Of a stretch of DNA of 48,243 nt, positions 26,098 to 34,403 are shown in pieces. The position numbers were made by a program, and so were the translations under genes. Each line of letters begins with the position of its first letter. The first letter of the stretch is position 1. The DNA is from an uncultured Acetobacteraceae bacterium (lineage in GTDB: Bacteria > Pseudomonadota > Alphaproteobacteria > Acetobacterales > Acetobacteraceae): NCBI GenBank assembly GCA_903877125.1, contig CAIRCM010000068.1, forward strand, positions 1-48,243. The letters run 5' to 3'. The notes beneath the pieces are model-generated. The model made no database searches. It saw only the letters and a list, made by a program, of their open reading frames with translations, and was not told the DNA's origin.

Positions 26098-26628
26098 TCA
26101 GGCGATCAGTCGCGCCAGCAGCATCGCGCTGGCCCCGGCCGCCAGCATGTAAAGCGGGCCGATCCGGGTGAAAGCGAATACCGCCGCGCCGACGATGGTG
26201 ATCGCGTATTGGGGTAGCTCGCTCTCCGTCGCGCGCATGAGGGCCAGACCGGAGGCGAACGTCAGGCCGATGGCAACCGGGGCCAGGGCCCGTTCCACGA
26301 CCTCCCGCCATGCCGCCTGCCCGGCGCGGTGCCAGAAGCGGGCAAGCGCGTGCACCAGGAGGCAGGATGGCAGGAACATCGCCACGAACGACACCGCCGC
26401 GCCGGGCAGGCCGGCCGCCTTTTGCCCGATCAGCAATACAATCAACGATCCCGGGCCCGGCGCTGCTCGGGAAATCGCGAACATGCCCAGAAACTCCTGA
26501 GGCGTCATCCAATGATAGGTTTCCACCGCCGCGCGCTGGATGTCCGGCATCACACCGGCACCGCCACCGAAGGCGAGCATCGACAGGATCGCGAACAGCC
26601 AGAACAGTTTCAGCAGCGTGGCGATCAT
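26098..26628 (-). CDS. Chromate transporter subunit, half-size ChrA (second)
   Basis: Inner-membrane protein of 176 residues with about five to six helices, the size of a half ChrA unit of the CHR family. The hallmark FGGGAGVMPDIQRAAVE near the N terminus and FAISRAAPGPGSLIVLLIG correspond to the GGG and PGP motifs of ChrA. Its ATG overlaps the stop of the first half (ATGA at 26625-26628), as in known two-gene short-chain CHR pairs where both subunits are needed. Exports chromate or an unknown anion; many CHR members are not tested. Confidence 0.9.
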   Translation of the reverse strand: MIATLLKLFWLFAILSMLAFGGGAGVMPDIQRAAVETYHWMTPQEFLGMFAISRAAPGPGSLIVLLIGQKAAGLPGAAVSFVAMFLPSCLLVHALARFWHRAGQAAWREVVERALAPVAIGLTFASGLALMRATESELPQYAITIVGAAVFAFTRIGPLYMLAAGASAMLLARLIA

Positions 26629-27182
26629 GCCTTTCGCCCCCACCAGGCGATCGCCAGACTGATCGGCATCATCACCGCCAGCACCATCGGCAGCGGCAGG
26701 CGCAATATGCCGATGCCCACGGCGATGCAGAGCGTGACGAGGGCCGGGCCGATCCGGCGCAGATTGTCGAAGGCCAGCCGCACGCCCAGCCCCAGGTTCA
26801 TCCCGAGCGCCACCGCGCCCATGCCGGCCAGGGCCACGCTGAGCCAGACGCTGCCGCCGTTCGACCCCATGTACAGCGCGCCCGCGCCCAGCACGATCAA
26901 CACCGGCAGCGTCGTCAACCCGAGGAAACAGGCGAGCGCCCCGGGCACGCCGCGCATCTGCGTGCCGATGAAGACCGCGAGATTGACGTTCGTGGCACCG
27001 GGCACCAACTGCGACAACGCGTAGCCGGACAGAAACTGCTGTTCGGTCAGCCACCCCCTGGTCTGCACCACTTCCCGCCTTGTCCAGGCCGCGAGCCCGC
27101 CGCCGAAGCTCATCATGCCGATATGGGCAAATCCCAGGAACAGCGACAGCAGGGTCGGTCTTACAGCTTCACGATTCGCCAT
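26625..27182 (-). CDS. Chromate transporter subunit, half-size ChrA (first)
   Basis: Inner-membrane protein of 185 residues: LFLGFAHIGMMSFGGGLAAW, RREVVQTRGWLTEQQFLSGYALSQLVPGATNVN, then four hydrophobic helices. The FGGG and PGAT blocks align with the second subunit, so the pair is the split form of a duplicated ChrA. It starts 71 bases from a divergently transcribed aldo/keto reductase, so the short gap should hold promoters for both. No chrB-type regulator or other metal-resistance gene is nearby. Confidence 0.9.
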   Translation of the reverse strand: MANREAVRPTLLSLFLGFAHIGMMSFGGGLAAWTRREVVQTRGWLTEQQFLSGYALSQLVPGATNVNLAVFIGTQMRGVPGALACFLGLTTLPVLIVLGAGALYMGSNGGSVWLSVALAGMGAVALGMNLGLGVRLAFDNLRRIGPALVTLCIAVGIGILRLPLPMVLAVMMPISLAIAWWGRKA

Positions 27183-27253
27183 CTGGTCATTCTGGCCCCT
27201 AGGCTGCGGTCCACCAACCTCTTACCGGCAACGTCATACGGGAGCAGACGCAG

Positions 27254-28261
27254 ATGGACTACAGGCCCCTCGGAAAAAGCGGATTGAAGGTCTCGCCGCT
27301 ATGCCTCGGCGCGATGATGTTCGGGGGGGTGACGGATGAGCCGACCGCTTCGCGCATCGTCGACAAGGCGCGCGATCAGGCCATCAACTTCATCGATACG
27401 GCGGATGGCTACAACGGCGGGAAATCGGAGGAGGTGGTGGGGCGCGCCATCCGAGCGCAGCGGTCCTGGTGGGTTCTGGCGACCAAGATCGCCAACCCCA
27501 CCGGCAAAGGCCCCAACGCCCGTGGCCTGTCCCGCCGGCAGGTCAATCACGCGGTGGAGGGTTCGTTGCGCCGGCTGGGCGTTTCGGAGATCGATGTGCT
27601 GTACTTGCACAAGGAAGACCATTCGACCCCGCTGTCCGAGACGGTGCATGCGTTGGCCGATCTCGTTCGCGCGGGGAAAATCCGGTATTTCGGGGTATCG
27701 AATTACCGCAGCTGGCGGATCGCGGAGATTTGCCGGCTGTGCGACGACATCGGCATCGACCGACCGATCGTCAGTCAGCCGCTCTACAACGCACTGAACC
27801 GGGAGGTGGAAACCGAGCATCTGCCGGCATGCGGGTATTTTGGGTTGGGGGTGGTGCCTTACAGCCCTCTGGCGCGGGGGGTGCTGACCGGGAAGTATAA
27901 ACCCGATGTGCCGCCGCCGCCCGGCACGCGCGCGGGGCGGCAGGACCGTCGGATGCTGGAGTCCGAATGGCGCCCGGAAAGCCTGCACATCGCCGCCGAA
28001 CTGACGGCGCACGCGGCGAAGCGGGGGATGACAACGGGGCAGTTCGCCTTGGCGTGGGTGCTGAACAACCGGTTGATCACGGGCGCGGTGGCGGGGCCGC
28101 GGACCGAGGAGCATTGGGACGCTTATATGGCGTCGCTGGGGTGCCAACTGACCGCGGAGGATGAGGCTTTGGTGGACCGGCTTGTGTCCCCAGGGCATCC
28201 GTCGACACCAGGGTATAACGACCCGTCGTATCCGATCGAGGGACGTCCGTTGCGGATGTGA
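27254..28261 (+). CDS. Aldo/keto reductase
   Basis: NADPH-dependent oxidoreductase of 335 residues with the AKR barrel: YRPLGKSGLKVSPLCLGAMM, catalytic Asp and Tyr in FIDTADGYNGG, Lys in VLATKIANP, and His in VLYLHKEDHSTPL. The phosphate-binding region near the C terminus (NRLITGAVAGPRTEEHWD) matches the SxxxGxR-type cofactor site. GGAG lies upstream of the ATG. Divergent from the chromate-transporter genes and followed by a tRNA gene after 71 bases. Substrate unknown. Confidence 0.93.
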   Translation: MDYRPLGKSGLKVSPLCLGAMMFGGVTDEPTASRIVDKARDQAINFIDTADGYNGGKSEEVVGRAIRAQRSWWVLATKIANPTGKGPNARGLSRRQVNHAVEGSLRRLGVSEIDVLYLHKEDHSTPLSETVHALADLVRAGKIRYFGVSNYRSWRIAEICRLCDDIGIDRPIVSQPLYNALNREVETEHLPACGYFGLGVVPYSPLARGVLTGKYKPDVPPPPGTRAGRQDRRMLESEWRPESLHIAAELTAHAAKRGMTTGQFALAWVLNNRLITGAVAGPRTEEHWDAYMASLGCQLTAEDEALVDRLVSPGHPSTPGYNDPSYPIEGRPLRM

Positions 28262-28332
28262 ATGGGGCGTGCATTGCAACCGGATACGCTCTTCCCCGCC
28301 ACCATCCGCTTTTGCTACAACGCCGTCGGTCA

Positions 28333-28409
28333 GTCTCCGTAGCTCAGCAGGATAGAGCACAGGATTCCTAATCCTGGGGCCGTGGGTTCGAATCCCGCCG
28401 GGGACACCA
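28333..28409 (+). tRNA. tRNA-Arg (anticodon CCU)
   Basis: Complete cloverleaf read by eye. The acceptor arm GTCTCCG pairs with CGGGGAC, including one G-U pair. The D-arm is GCTC...GAGC, the anticodon arm CAGGA-TTCCTAA-TCCTG has CCT in the loop, and the T-arm is GTGGG-TTCGAAT-CCCGC. The discriminator base is A, and CCA is encoded at 28407-28409. It reads AGG codons. No attachment-site duplication of the tRNA 3' end is seen in the window. Confidence 0.97.
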
Positions 28410-28422
28410 CTGTTTCGCGGAT

Positions 28423-28977
28423 CTACCCCGCGACGCGCCGGCGTCCCACGATATAGGCCGCCCCGTCCGGGCCGATGATGTCCGAATGCAGGCACCCCGC
28501 CGCCACAGAGCAATGCTGTCCCGCGGTGAAGGTCTCGGCCTCGTTTCCGCGCACGACGGTCACGGAACCGGCCAGAACCATGATGCGCAGTTCGTCCTCG
28601 CCATGGGTATGCGGCGGGAAGACCGTGTTGGGCTTCTGGCCGCTGTAGGTGACCGTGAACCCCTCCCGCCGCAAATCGCTCTCGAACGCCTCGGCCGAGA
28701 GCGGCCCGTTCGGACGCCGCCGAGCAGAGACGAACGCGACACCTTCGGCGCCGGTCTGTTCGGTGTGCATGATGCCGCACGGCACCTCGCAGCACGCGCC
28801 GGCGCGGAAGGTGGTGGGCGCATTGTCGCGCGTGATGGTGATTTCGCCCGCCAGGACGAACAGCCGAGCGTCGAAGTCATGGCAATGGTTGGGGGCGTTG
28901 GTGTGGGGTTTTAGGCTGCTGTGGACGATGGAAAACCCGTCGGCCCGGGCGGCGGTTTCGAATGCGAGGCGGTCCAT
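28423..28977 (-). CDS. Double-cupin protein
   Basis: A 184-residue protein with two cupin barrels. Barrel 1 has HCHDFDARLFVLAGEITI and CEVPCGIMHTEQ; barrel 2 has HTHGEDELRIMVLAGSVTV and CSVAAGCLHSDI. Each supplies a His/His/Glu-or-Asp/His metal-binding pattern. The ATG at 28977 follows CAGGAAAC; an in-frame ATG 54 bases upstream lacks support. Probably a metal-dependent enzyme or sensor acting on a small molecule, substrate unknown. It converges with the tRNA gene, 13 bases away, and is divergent from the TauD-like dioxygenase. Confidence 0.85.
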   Translation of the reverse strand: MDRLAFETAARADGFSIVHSSLKPHTNAPNHCHDFDARLFVLAGEITITRDNAPTTFRAGACCEVPCGIMHTEQTGAEGVAFVSARRRPNGPLSAEAFESDLRREGFTVTYSGQKPNTVFPPHTHGEDELRIMVLAGSVTVVRGNEAETFTAGQHCSVAAGCLHSDIIGPDGAAYIVGRRRVAG

Positions 28978-29098
28978 GGCGTTTCCTGTCGGTTTGGGTC
29001 GACGTTCCCTGGCGCTATCATTCGCCTCCACGCGGGGTCAAGGGGCTTGGGGCCCCTTCCCCAGTGCTATACGCTGACGCCGGATCAGGGAGACGGGC

Positions 29099-30043
29099 AT
29101 GTCACAGACCGACACATTGGCGAAACCCGGGGTGACCGAGATACCGGGGGAGCGCATGCATCGCGGCTACGAGACGCTTCGCCCGGTAGGCGGGACCGAA
29201 ACCAAAACCTACGCCCACATTGCCCACCGCCCGATCGTCCCCGCGCTTGGTGCCGAGGTTGCCGGAGTCGACCTGCGCGCGCCGAGCGCTGAGGCGCAGG
29301 CGGAACTGCGGGACCTGCTGGCCCATCGCAAGGTTCTGGTGTTTCGTGATCAGGACCTCTCGCCGCACCAATATGCCGCGTTCCTGCGGATTTTCGGCAC
29401 CCCGGTGAAGGAGGACATGGTGGTCGATCCTGACCATCCGCCGGAGGTCGGCGCCATCCATACCCAGCCCCACGAACAGCAACAGATCAATTTCTGGCAT
29501 ATGGACCATTCGTTCCGCGAATTGCCGACCCGCGTTCTTTCGCTTTACGCGAAGCTGCTGCCACCGCTGGGCGGGGATACGCTGTTTGCCAGCCTCGCCG
29601 CCGCCTACGACGCGCTATCCGAAGAAATGAAGGAACGGATCGACGGGCTGCATTGCAACCACAAGGTAACGGCCACGCAGAACACCAAGCGTCGTTATAC
29701 GAAAGAACAGGCGGAGGCGATGGAGCATGCTCCGCCGATCGTCCATCCGCTGGTGCCCCGCGATCCCGGCGACGGGCGACGGTATCTGTTCGTCAATGTG
29801 CCGATCTATTGCCGCGGCATCGCCGAAATGCCGACGCCGGAGGGCGATGCGCTGTTGCGTAAGCTGTACCGCCATGTCCAACGGCCGGAATTTCATTTCC
29901 GCCTGAACTGGCAGCGGGATACCGTCGTGGTCTGGGAGAACAGCCACACCCTGCATTATCCGGTGTCCGACTATTATCCGTATGAACGAAAGCTGTGGCG
30001 CGGGGTGATCGCGGCGACCGAGGCTGACCGGCCCAGGGTCTGA
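29099..30043 (+). CDS. TauD/TfdA family Fe(II)/2-oxoglutarate dioxygenase
   Basis: Predicted 2-oxoglutarate-dependent dioxygenase of 314 residues. Iron ligands are His and Asp in NFWHMDHSF and the distal His in SHTLHYPVSDYYP, with the 2-oxoglutarate-binding Arg in YERKLWRGVI. The N-terminal HIAHRPIVPALGAEVAGVDL and KVLVFRDQDLSPHQY blocks are typical of the family. The N terminus is about 35 residues longer than most TauD proteins. GGGAGACGGGC precedes the ATG. Members cleave sulfonates, phenoxyacetates or similar; the substrate here is unknown. Confidence 0.92.
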   Translation: MSQTDTLAKPGVTEIPGERMHRGYETLRPVGGTETKTYAHIAHRPIVPALGAEVAGVDLRAPSAEAQAELRDLLAHRKVLVFRDQDLSPHQYAAFLRIFGTPVKEDMVVDPDHPPEVGAIHTQPHEQQQINFWHMDHSFRELPTRVLSLYAKLLPPLGGDTLFASLAAAYDALSEEMKERIDGLHCNHKVTATQNTKRRYTKEQAEAMEHAPPIVHPLVPRDPGDGRRYLFVNVPIYCRGIAEMPTPEGDALLRKLYRHVQRPEFHFRLNWQRDTVVVWENSHTLHYPVSDYYPYERKLWRGVIAATEADRPRV

Positions 30044-30124
30044 TCGACCCTGGCAAAGGCAGTCCGTCGCTGCTAACACCGGATCACGAAAACGTGAAAT
30101 TCCCGTGACATCCGGACACCGACC

Positions 30125-31030
30125 ATGCGCCAGGCGACAATGTTTCAGACCAAACCATCCATTGGCCGGCGGGCGCTTGTTCTGCTTGCCGCGCTGCTGT
30201 TCCCGGTCAAGGTATGGGCCATCGACATCATTCCGCGCGACTACGTTCCGCTGCCGTCGGGCACCAACCTCAGCGGGCTGTATTACGTCTACGGGAATTA
30301 CGACAATCTTAACCTCTCGGGCGTCGGCACCTTCAAGAGCGGCACCGGCCTGGAGAACAACATCGGCATCTTCCGCCAGATCCGTTACGGCGACTTCGAT
30401 GGCCGGGCCTGGTCGCTGCAGCTGGTGGTGCCGTTCGGGGCGACCGGCGGGCAGATCGCCGGCACCCGACTGCCCGGCAGCAGCGGGATCGGCGATGTCG
30501 TGGTCTCGGCTGGGCTGTCATTTTTGCCGCATCCGGACCCCAGGTATAATGTCGGGATCGTACTGTACACATCGCTTCCCACCGGCGACTACCAGTCCAA
30601 CCGGACCCTGAACCTTGGGGCCAACCGTTTCAGCTTTGATACCCAGATCGGCTACAGCCAGGCCATCGGCGACAAATTCTGGTTCGATGCCGCGATCGAC
30701 GGCATCTTCTATACGCCCAACAACAATACCGGTGCGAACCGTCGGTCGCTGACGCAACGTCCAACCGGCCAGTTGCAGCTCTGGATCGGCTGGCTTCCCG
30801 ACCCTGCGTCGCTTCTTTCGGTTGGCTACGCCGCGCAAACCGGCGGACTTCAGCAGATCGGCGGTATCCCGAATGGCCTGAAAACCGAATCGCAGTCGGT
30901 CCGGGTTTCCTATCAACGATTCTTGTCCGCCTCGTTCCAGGTGGCGGTCGTTTTACAGCGCGACATCGCTGTCTCCGGCGGGTTCAGGGAGGCCTTCGGT
31001 TCGACCGTCCGGTTGATCTATCTCTACTGA
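30125..31030 (+). CDS. Outer-membrane beta-barrel protein (phenol-degradation MetA-like transporter family)
   Basis: Exported protein of 301 residues: basic N terminus and hydrophobic RRALVLLAALLFPVKVWA signal peptide, then alternating amphipathic strands and a terminal aromatic residue (VRLIYLY), the outer-membrane insertion signature. Segments such as GIGDVVVSAGLSFLP, YTSLPTGDYQSN and NLGANRFSFDTQIGYSQ are typical of the Phenol_MetA_deg/SphA-like barrels found in aromatic catabolism loci. ATG 30140 is an alternative start. It precedes the fdxA cluster in the same direction, so it may aid passage of a hydrophobic compound; that link is inference. Confidence 0.82.
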   Translation: MRQATMFQTKPSIGRRALVLLAALLFPVKVWAIDIIPRDYVPLPSGTNLSGLYYVYGNYDNLNLSGVGTFKSGTGLENNIGIFRQIRYGDFDGRAWSLQLVVPFGATGGQIAGTRLPGSSGIGDVVVSAGLSFLPHPDPRYNVGIVLYTSLPTGDYQSNRTLNLGANRFSFDTQIGYSQAIGDKFWFDAAIDGIFYTPNNNTGANRRSLTQRPTGQLQLWIGWLPDPASLLSVGYAAQTGGLQQIGGIPNGLKTESQSVRVSYQRFLSASFQVAVVLQRDIAVSGGFREAFGSTVRLIYLY

Positions 31031-31047
31031 AACGTGATTGGCCCCAC

Positions 31048-31075
31048 TTGCCAGAACGCTTTGACTTGGCATAAA
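31048..31075 (+). promoter_or_regulatory. Candidate promoter for the fdxA cluster
   Basis: TTGCCA at 31048-31053 and CATAAA at 31070-31075 with 16-base spacing, 34 bases upstream of the fdxA ATG, in a locally AT-richer stretch. It would place the start of the ferredoxin-led operon here. Based on box similarity only. Confidence 0.35.
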
Positions 31076-31109
31076 AATCCCCCGTGCCGATGGGCTGGGA
31101 TGGATCGTG

Positions 31110-31445
31110 ATGGCCTATGTCGTGACGGAAGCGTGCATACGCTGCAAGTACATGGAATGCGTGGAAATTTGTCCGGTGGCATGTTTCGCGGCCGGTGAAG
31201 TCATGCTCGTCATCGATCCCACCGAGTGTATCGATTGCGGTCTGTGCGAACCCGCCTGCCCCGCCAATGCCATTTTCCATGAAACCGATCCGCGTACGCA
31301 GGAATGGCAGTCGATCAACGCATCCCACGCCGCGATCTGGCCGAAGATCGCCCGCAAGGGTGCCCCGATTAACGATGCCGACGCCTGGAACGGACGTCCG
31401 GGCAAAGCGGAACTGTTCAGCGGCAAGCCGGCCGGCGCCGCATGA
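31110..31445 (+). CDS. fdxA: Seven-iron ferredoxin (FdxA family)
   Basis: Electron carrier of 111 residues closely matching Azotobacter FdI-type ferredoxins. [18 protein letters not shown] and [12 protein letters not shown] provide ligands for one [3Fe-4S] and one [4Fe-4S] cluster; the intervening spacing and the long C terminus ([17 protein letters not shown]) are those of the family. The ATG at 31110 gives the standard MAYVVTEAC start; the GTG at 31107 is adjacent. Its stop overlaps the start of the 34-codon ORF. Heading a cluster with a FAD oxidoreductase suggests that it passes electrons to or from that enzyme, or that it simply shares the promoter. Confidence 0.95.
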   Translation: MAYVVTEACIRCKYMECVEICPVACFAAGEVMLVIDPTECIDCGLCEPACPANAIFHETDPRTQEWQSINASHAAIWPKIARKGAPINDADAWNGRPGKAELFSGKPAGAA

Positions 31446-31546
31446 ACATATACTGCTTCGGCACCAATGGCGCTGCAACCGTCGCCAGCCCACAGTTTTC
31501 GCTTGCTCTACTCGGCGTCCGCATTAAACCGGCCGAGCGGCCATGA
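31442..31546 (+). CDS. 34-residue small ORF coupled on both sides
   Basis: Starts with an ATG overlapping the fdxA stop (ATGA at 31442-31445) and ends with a TGA overlapping the ATG of the FAD oxidoreductase (ATGA at 31543-31546). Product begins [16 protein letters not shown] and ends [14 protein letters not shown], with one Cys and a hydrophobic centre. The double overlap makes translational relay from fdxA to the oxidoreductase plausible. It may encode a real small protein or only serve coupling. No family recognised. Confidence 0.55.
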   Translation: MNIYCFGTNGAATVASPQFSLALLGVRIKPAERP

Positions 31547-33678
31547 CGCAAGGAAGCCAGAGCGTGCAACGACCCATCGAAGTCGCGGTAATCGGTGGGG
31601 GGTGCGCCGGCATGACCGCGGCGCTTGAACTGTCCCATCCCAAGCACGGGGGGCGGTTCACCGTCACCGTCTACCAGGAAGGCTGGCGCCTCGGCGGCAA
31701 GGGCGCCTCCGGCCGTGGCCCCTCCGGCAGGGTCGAGGAACACGGGTTGCATGTTTGGCTGGGCTTTTACGACAACGCCTTCCGGATGATGCGCGCCTGT
31801 TACGATGAACTGGCTGCGACCGGCAGTTCTCCTTACGGCGACTGGCGGGAGGCGTTCGTGCCGCAATCCGTCATGGGCCTGTTCGCGACCACCGAACAGC
31901 AGGGTTGGCAGAAATGGGTGGGACATTTCCCGCCCCGGTCCGGTCTGCCGGGCGATCCGCAAACGCCGGGGGAGATGCACAGCCTGCCGCGCTACATCGC
32001 CAAGGCGCTGCGGCTGCTGCGCGCGCTGCTCATCGAAACCGATGTGCATCGGCACGGCGGCACACATCGGCCGGCCGACGATCTGCGCGATCCGAACAAA
32101 CTGCTCGCGGCCGCCCAGACGCTTCTGGGGCGCGGCGTCTTCACCACCGCGGCTGCCCTCGCGGAAGCCATCGGCCTGCTGGGCACCGCCATCGGCATGC
32201 TCGCCGCCCCGTTCGACGCCGCGATCCTGCAACTCGCGGGCAAAGTGGCGGCCGGGCTGCGGCTGTGGCTGGAAACGAACGTCCTGGCCGAGGATCGCCA
32301 CCGCCATGTGTGGGAAATCATCGATCTCGTGCTCGCCATCCTCGTCGGCACCGTCCGTTTCGGCCTGCTGACGAACCCGCAAGGTCTCGACGCGATCGAG
32401 GAATACGAATGCCGCGACTGGCTGCGCCTGAACGGTGCGTCGGAACGGTCGCTGAAATCGCCCTTCATCAACGGTCTTTACGATCTCGCGCTGGCTTATG
32501 AAGACGGGGACCGTGACAAGCCCCGCCTTGCCGCCGGGCAGGCGTTGCGTGGTGCGTTACGCATGTTCTTCGGCTATCGCGGAGCACTGTACTGGCGCAT
32601 GCGATCCGGCATGGGCGACGTCGTCTTCGCCCCGATTTACGAGGTTCTGCGCCGCCGCGGCGTGCGCTTCCGTTTCTTCCACCGGCTGACCAATGTCGGC
32701 CTGCCCGGGAAGGGGCCGGCGGACCACGTCGCCAGTCTGACGTTCGATGTCCAGGCCGAAACGACCGATGGGCGCGACTACGTCCCGCTGCGGGATGTCC
32801 AGGGCCGCCCCTGCTGGCCGTCGCGTCCGGACTGGGCGCAACTGACGGGTGGCGACACCGGGCACGACCTCGAATCCCACTGGGACCGCCACTGCATCCG
32901 CACTGAAACCCTGCACGTCACGCGCGACTTCGACTTCGTCGTCCTCGCTGTCAGCGTCGGCGCCATTCCGCATGTCGGCCGGGAAATTGTCGCCCACGAC
33001 CCGCGCTGGCGACGGATGACCGAGAACGTGAAGACCGTTGCCTCCCAGGCATTCCAACTCTGGCTGACCGAGGACCTCGCGCGGCTCGGCTGGCCAAGCC
33101 CGCCGGATATCGTGTCCGCGTTCGTCAAGCCGTTCGATACCTGGTGCGACATGGCGCATGTCGTGCCCGAGGAAGAATGGGCCACCCCGCCCGCGACGTC
33201 GGTTTATTTTTGCGGCGTCCTGCCCGATCCCGCCGAATTGCCGGCCGACAGCGATGCGCAGTACCCCGAACGCCGGCGGCTGGAGGTTCGCGATCGCGCC
33301 GCCGGTTTCCTCGCCGAGACAGCGCGGCATCTGTGGCCGAATGCCTATGACGCCGGCGGAAAGTTCCGCTGGGATCTGCTGGCGGATGCGACCGGTCAGA
33401 CGCCTCCCCCCAGTGGACCGGAACGCTTCGCGACCCAATACTGGCGTGCCAACGTCAACCCATCGGATCGCTACGTGCTCAACGTGCCGGGATCGTCGCG
33501 TCATCGTATTTCCCCGCTGGACAACACATACGACAATCTGACCATTGCCGGAGACTGGACGAGTTGCGGTTTTAACGAAGGCTGTGTGGAGGCCGCGGTG
33601 ATGTCCGGGCTGCTCGCCGCCCATGCCTTGTCGGGACTGCCCGCGTTGAAGGACATCGACGGCTACGACCATCCCTGA
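31543..33678 (+). CDS. FAD-dependent oxidoreductase, carotenoid desaturase/amine oxidase superfamily
   Basis: A 711-residue flavoprotein. The N-terminal dinucleotide site is VAVIGGGCAGMTAALEL, followed by VYQEGWRLGGKGASGRG and EEHGLHVWLGFYDNAFRMM; the C-terminal FAD block is NLTIAGDWTSCGFNEGCVEAAVMSGLLAAHAL. This end-to-end layout is that of phytoene-desaturase-like and related large oxidoreductases. A long helical insertion occupies about residues 165-300. Large uncharacterised proteins of this type sit near isoprenoid genes in other bacteria (recalled, not searched). A GTG at 31564 with AAGGA upstream is an alternative start. A polyprenyl synthase follows two genes later, so the substrate may be an isoprenoid; this is inference. 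Confidence 0.85.
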   Translation: MTQGSQSVQRPIEVAVIGGGCAGMTAALELSHPKHGGRFTVTVYQEGWRLGGKGASGRGPSGRVEEHGLHVWLGFYDNAFRMMRACYDELAATGSSPYGDWREAFVPQSVMGLFATTEQQGWQKWVGHFPPRSGLPGDPQTPGEMHSLPRYIAKALRLLRALLIETDVHRHGGTHRPADDLRDPNKLLAAAQTLLGRGVFTTAAALAEAIGLLGTAIGMLAAPFDAAILQLAGKVAAGLRLWLETNVLAEDRHRHVWEIIDLVLAILVGTVRFGLLTNPQGLDAIEEYECRDWLRLNGASERSLKSPFINGLYDLALAYEDGDRDKPRLAAGQALRGALRMFFGYRGALYWRMRSGMGDVVFAPIYEVLRRRGVRFRFFHRLTNVGLPGKGPADHVASLTFDVQAETTDGRDYVPLRDVQGRPCWPSRPDWAQLTGGDTGHDLESHWDRHCIRTETLHVTRDFDFVVLAVSVGAIPHVGREIVAHDPRWRRMTENVKTVASQAFQLWLTEDLARLGWPSPPDIVSAFVKPFDTWCDMAHVVPEEEWATPPATSVYFCGVLPDPAELPADSDAQYPERRRLEVRDRAAGFLAETARHLWPNAYDAGGKFRWDLLADATGQTPPPSGPERFATQYWRANVNPSDRYVLNVPGSSRHRISPLDNTYDNLTIAGDWTSCGFNEGCVEAAVMSGLLAAHALSGLPALKDIDGYDHP

Positions 33679-33716
33679 GCGGCAACACGAATGACCCCTG
33701 CAAAAAGGACCACGCC

Positions 33717-34403
33717 ATGACGACAGGTGAAAGAATGAGCCGCCCGGCCCCGGAACGCGAGGCGCCGAACCGCGGTGTTCCTTCGGACCCCGCGGTGCAT
33801 GAGGTCGTGGCCCACGCTGTTCGCGTTGGCTACGAGGTGATCGGCGACAATATCCGCCAGGGCAAGACCGCCGCCGACCGCATCACCGCGGGCGACTACG
33901 CGGTCAAGGATCTGCCGGACGAGTTGACCCAGCTCAGCCTGCGTCTTCTGCAACTGACCCGCGACATGAGCGCGACGACCTTCGATTTGATCGGTGCGGT
34001 GCTGCGCGACCCGAATCTGCAAAATGCGATCAAGGGGCTGGCGCCGTCGCTCACGCCGGCTGTGTCAGGCAAGCCAGCCGCCGCCCCGCCAGCCGCCGCC
34101 CCGCCAACCGCCGCCGTGACGCTGACCTGCGTGGTCCGCGGCAATCCGAAGGCCTTCGGCATGCCCAGCATGCTGCAACACCCCGAACAGGCGGCCGCGC
34201 TGTCGATCGCCGGGCTCTTTTCGCCGAACCCGGCACTGCCGTCGCTGAAGGGGATCAAGTTCGTCCCCGCCCCCGGCGGCCAGGGTATCGCCGCCATCGT
34301 CGATGTGCCGGACAGCCAGCCCGCCGGCAACTACAGCGGCGTGATCTGCGATAGCGCGACGCACCAGACCCTTGGCACCCTGACGGTCCAGGTCATGCCG
34401 TGA
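33717..34403 (+). CDS. Hypothetical two-domain protein (helical N terminus, Ala/Pro linker, beta C terminus)
   Basis: Unrecognised 228-residue protein. Residues about 20-115 are amphipathic helices (VVAHAVRVGYEVIGDNIRQG, TQLSLRLLQLTRDMSATTFD) that look phasin-like, suggesting binding to lipid, polymer or membrane surfaces. A tandem PAAAP linker at about 119-133 leads to a beta-rich C-terminal half (AAVTLTCVVRG, GIAAIVDVPDSQPAGNYSGV) reminiscent of an Ig-like or binding sandwich. It has no signal peptide. AAGGACC precedes the ATG. Its stop overlaps the GTG of the polyprenyl synthase (GTGA), so production of the two is coupled. It may organise the pathway on a membrane or granule; that is speculation. 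Confidence 0.75.
   Translation: MTTGERMSRPAPEREAPNRGVPSDPAVHEVVAHAVRVGYEVIGDNIRQGKTAADRITAGDYAVKDLPDELTQLSLRLLQLTRDMSATTFDLIGAVLRDPNLQNAIKGLAPSLTPAVSGKPAAAPPAAAPPTAAVTLTCVVRGNPKAFGMPSMLQHPEQAAALSIAGLFSPNPALPSLKGIKFVPAPGGQGIAAIVDVPDSQPAGNYSGVICDSATHQTLGTLTVQVMP
34073..34115 (+). repeat. 15-base tandem repeat encoding an Ala/Pro linker
   Basis: About 2.9 copies of GCCAGCCGCCGCCCC, the third with one change, in frame within the hypothetical two-domain gene. It encodes PAAAP repeats. Such repeats can change copy number by slippage. Confidence 0.8.

Noticed and set aside
28333-28409. tRNA-Arg as an integration site for a mobile element
   Set aside because: No second copy of the tRNA 3' end and no integrase in the window; neighbours look chromosomal.
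30084-30097. TCACG-AAAA-CGTGA hairpin before the outer-membrane protein gene
   Set aside because: Five-base stem only; no position or context argues for a terminator or operator.
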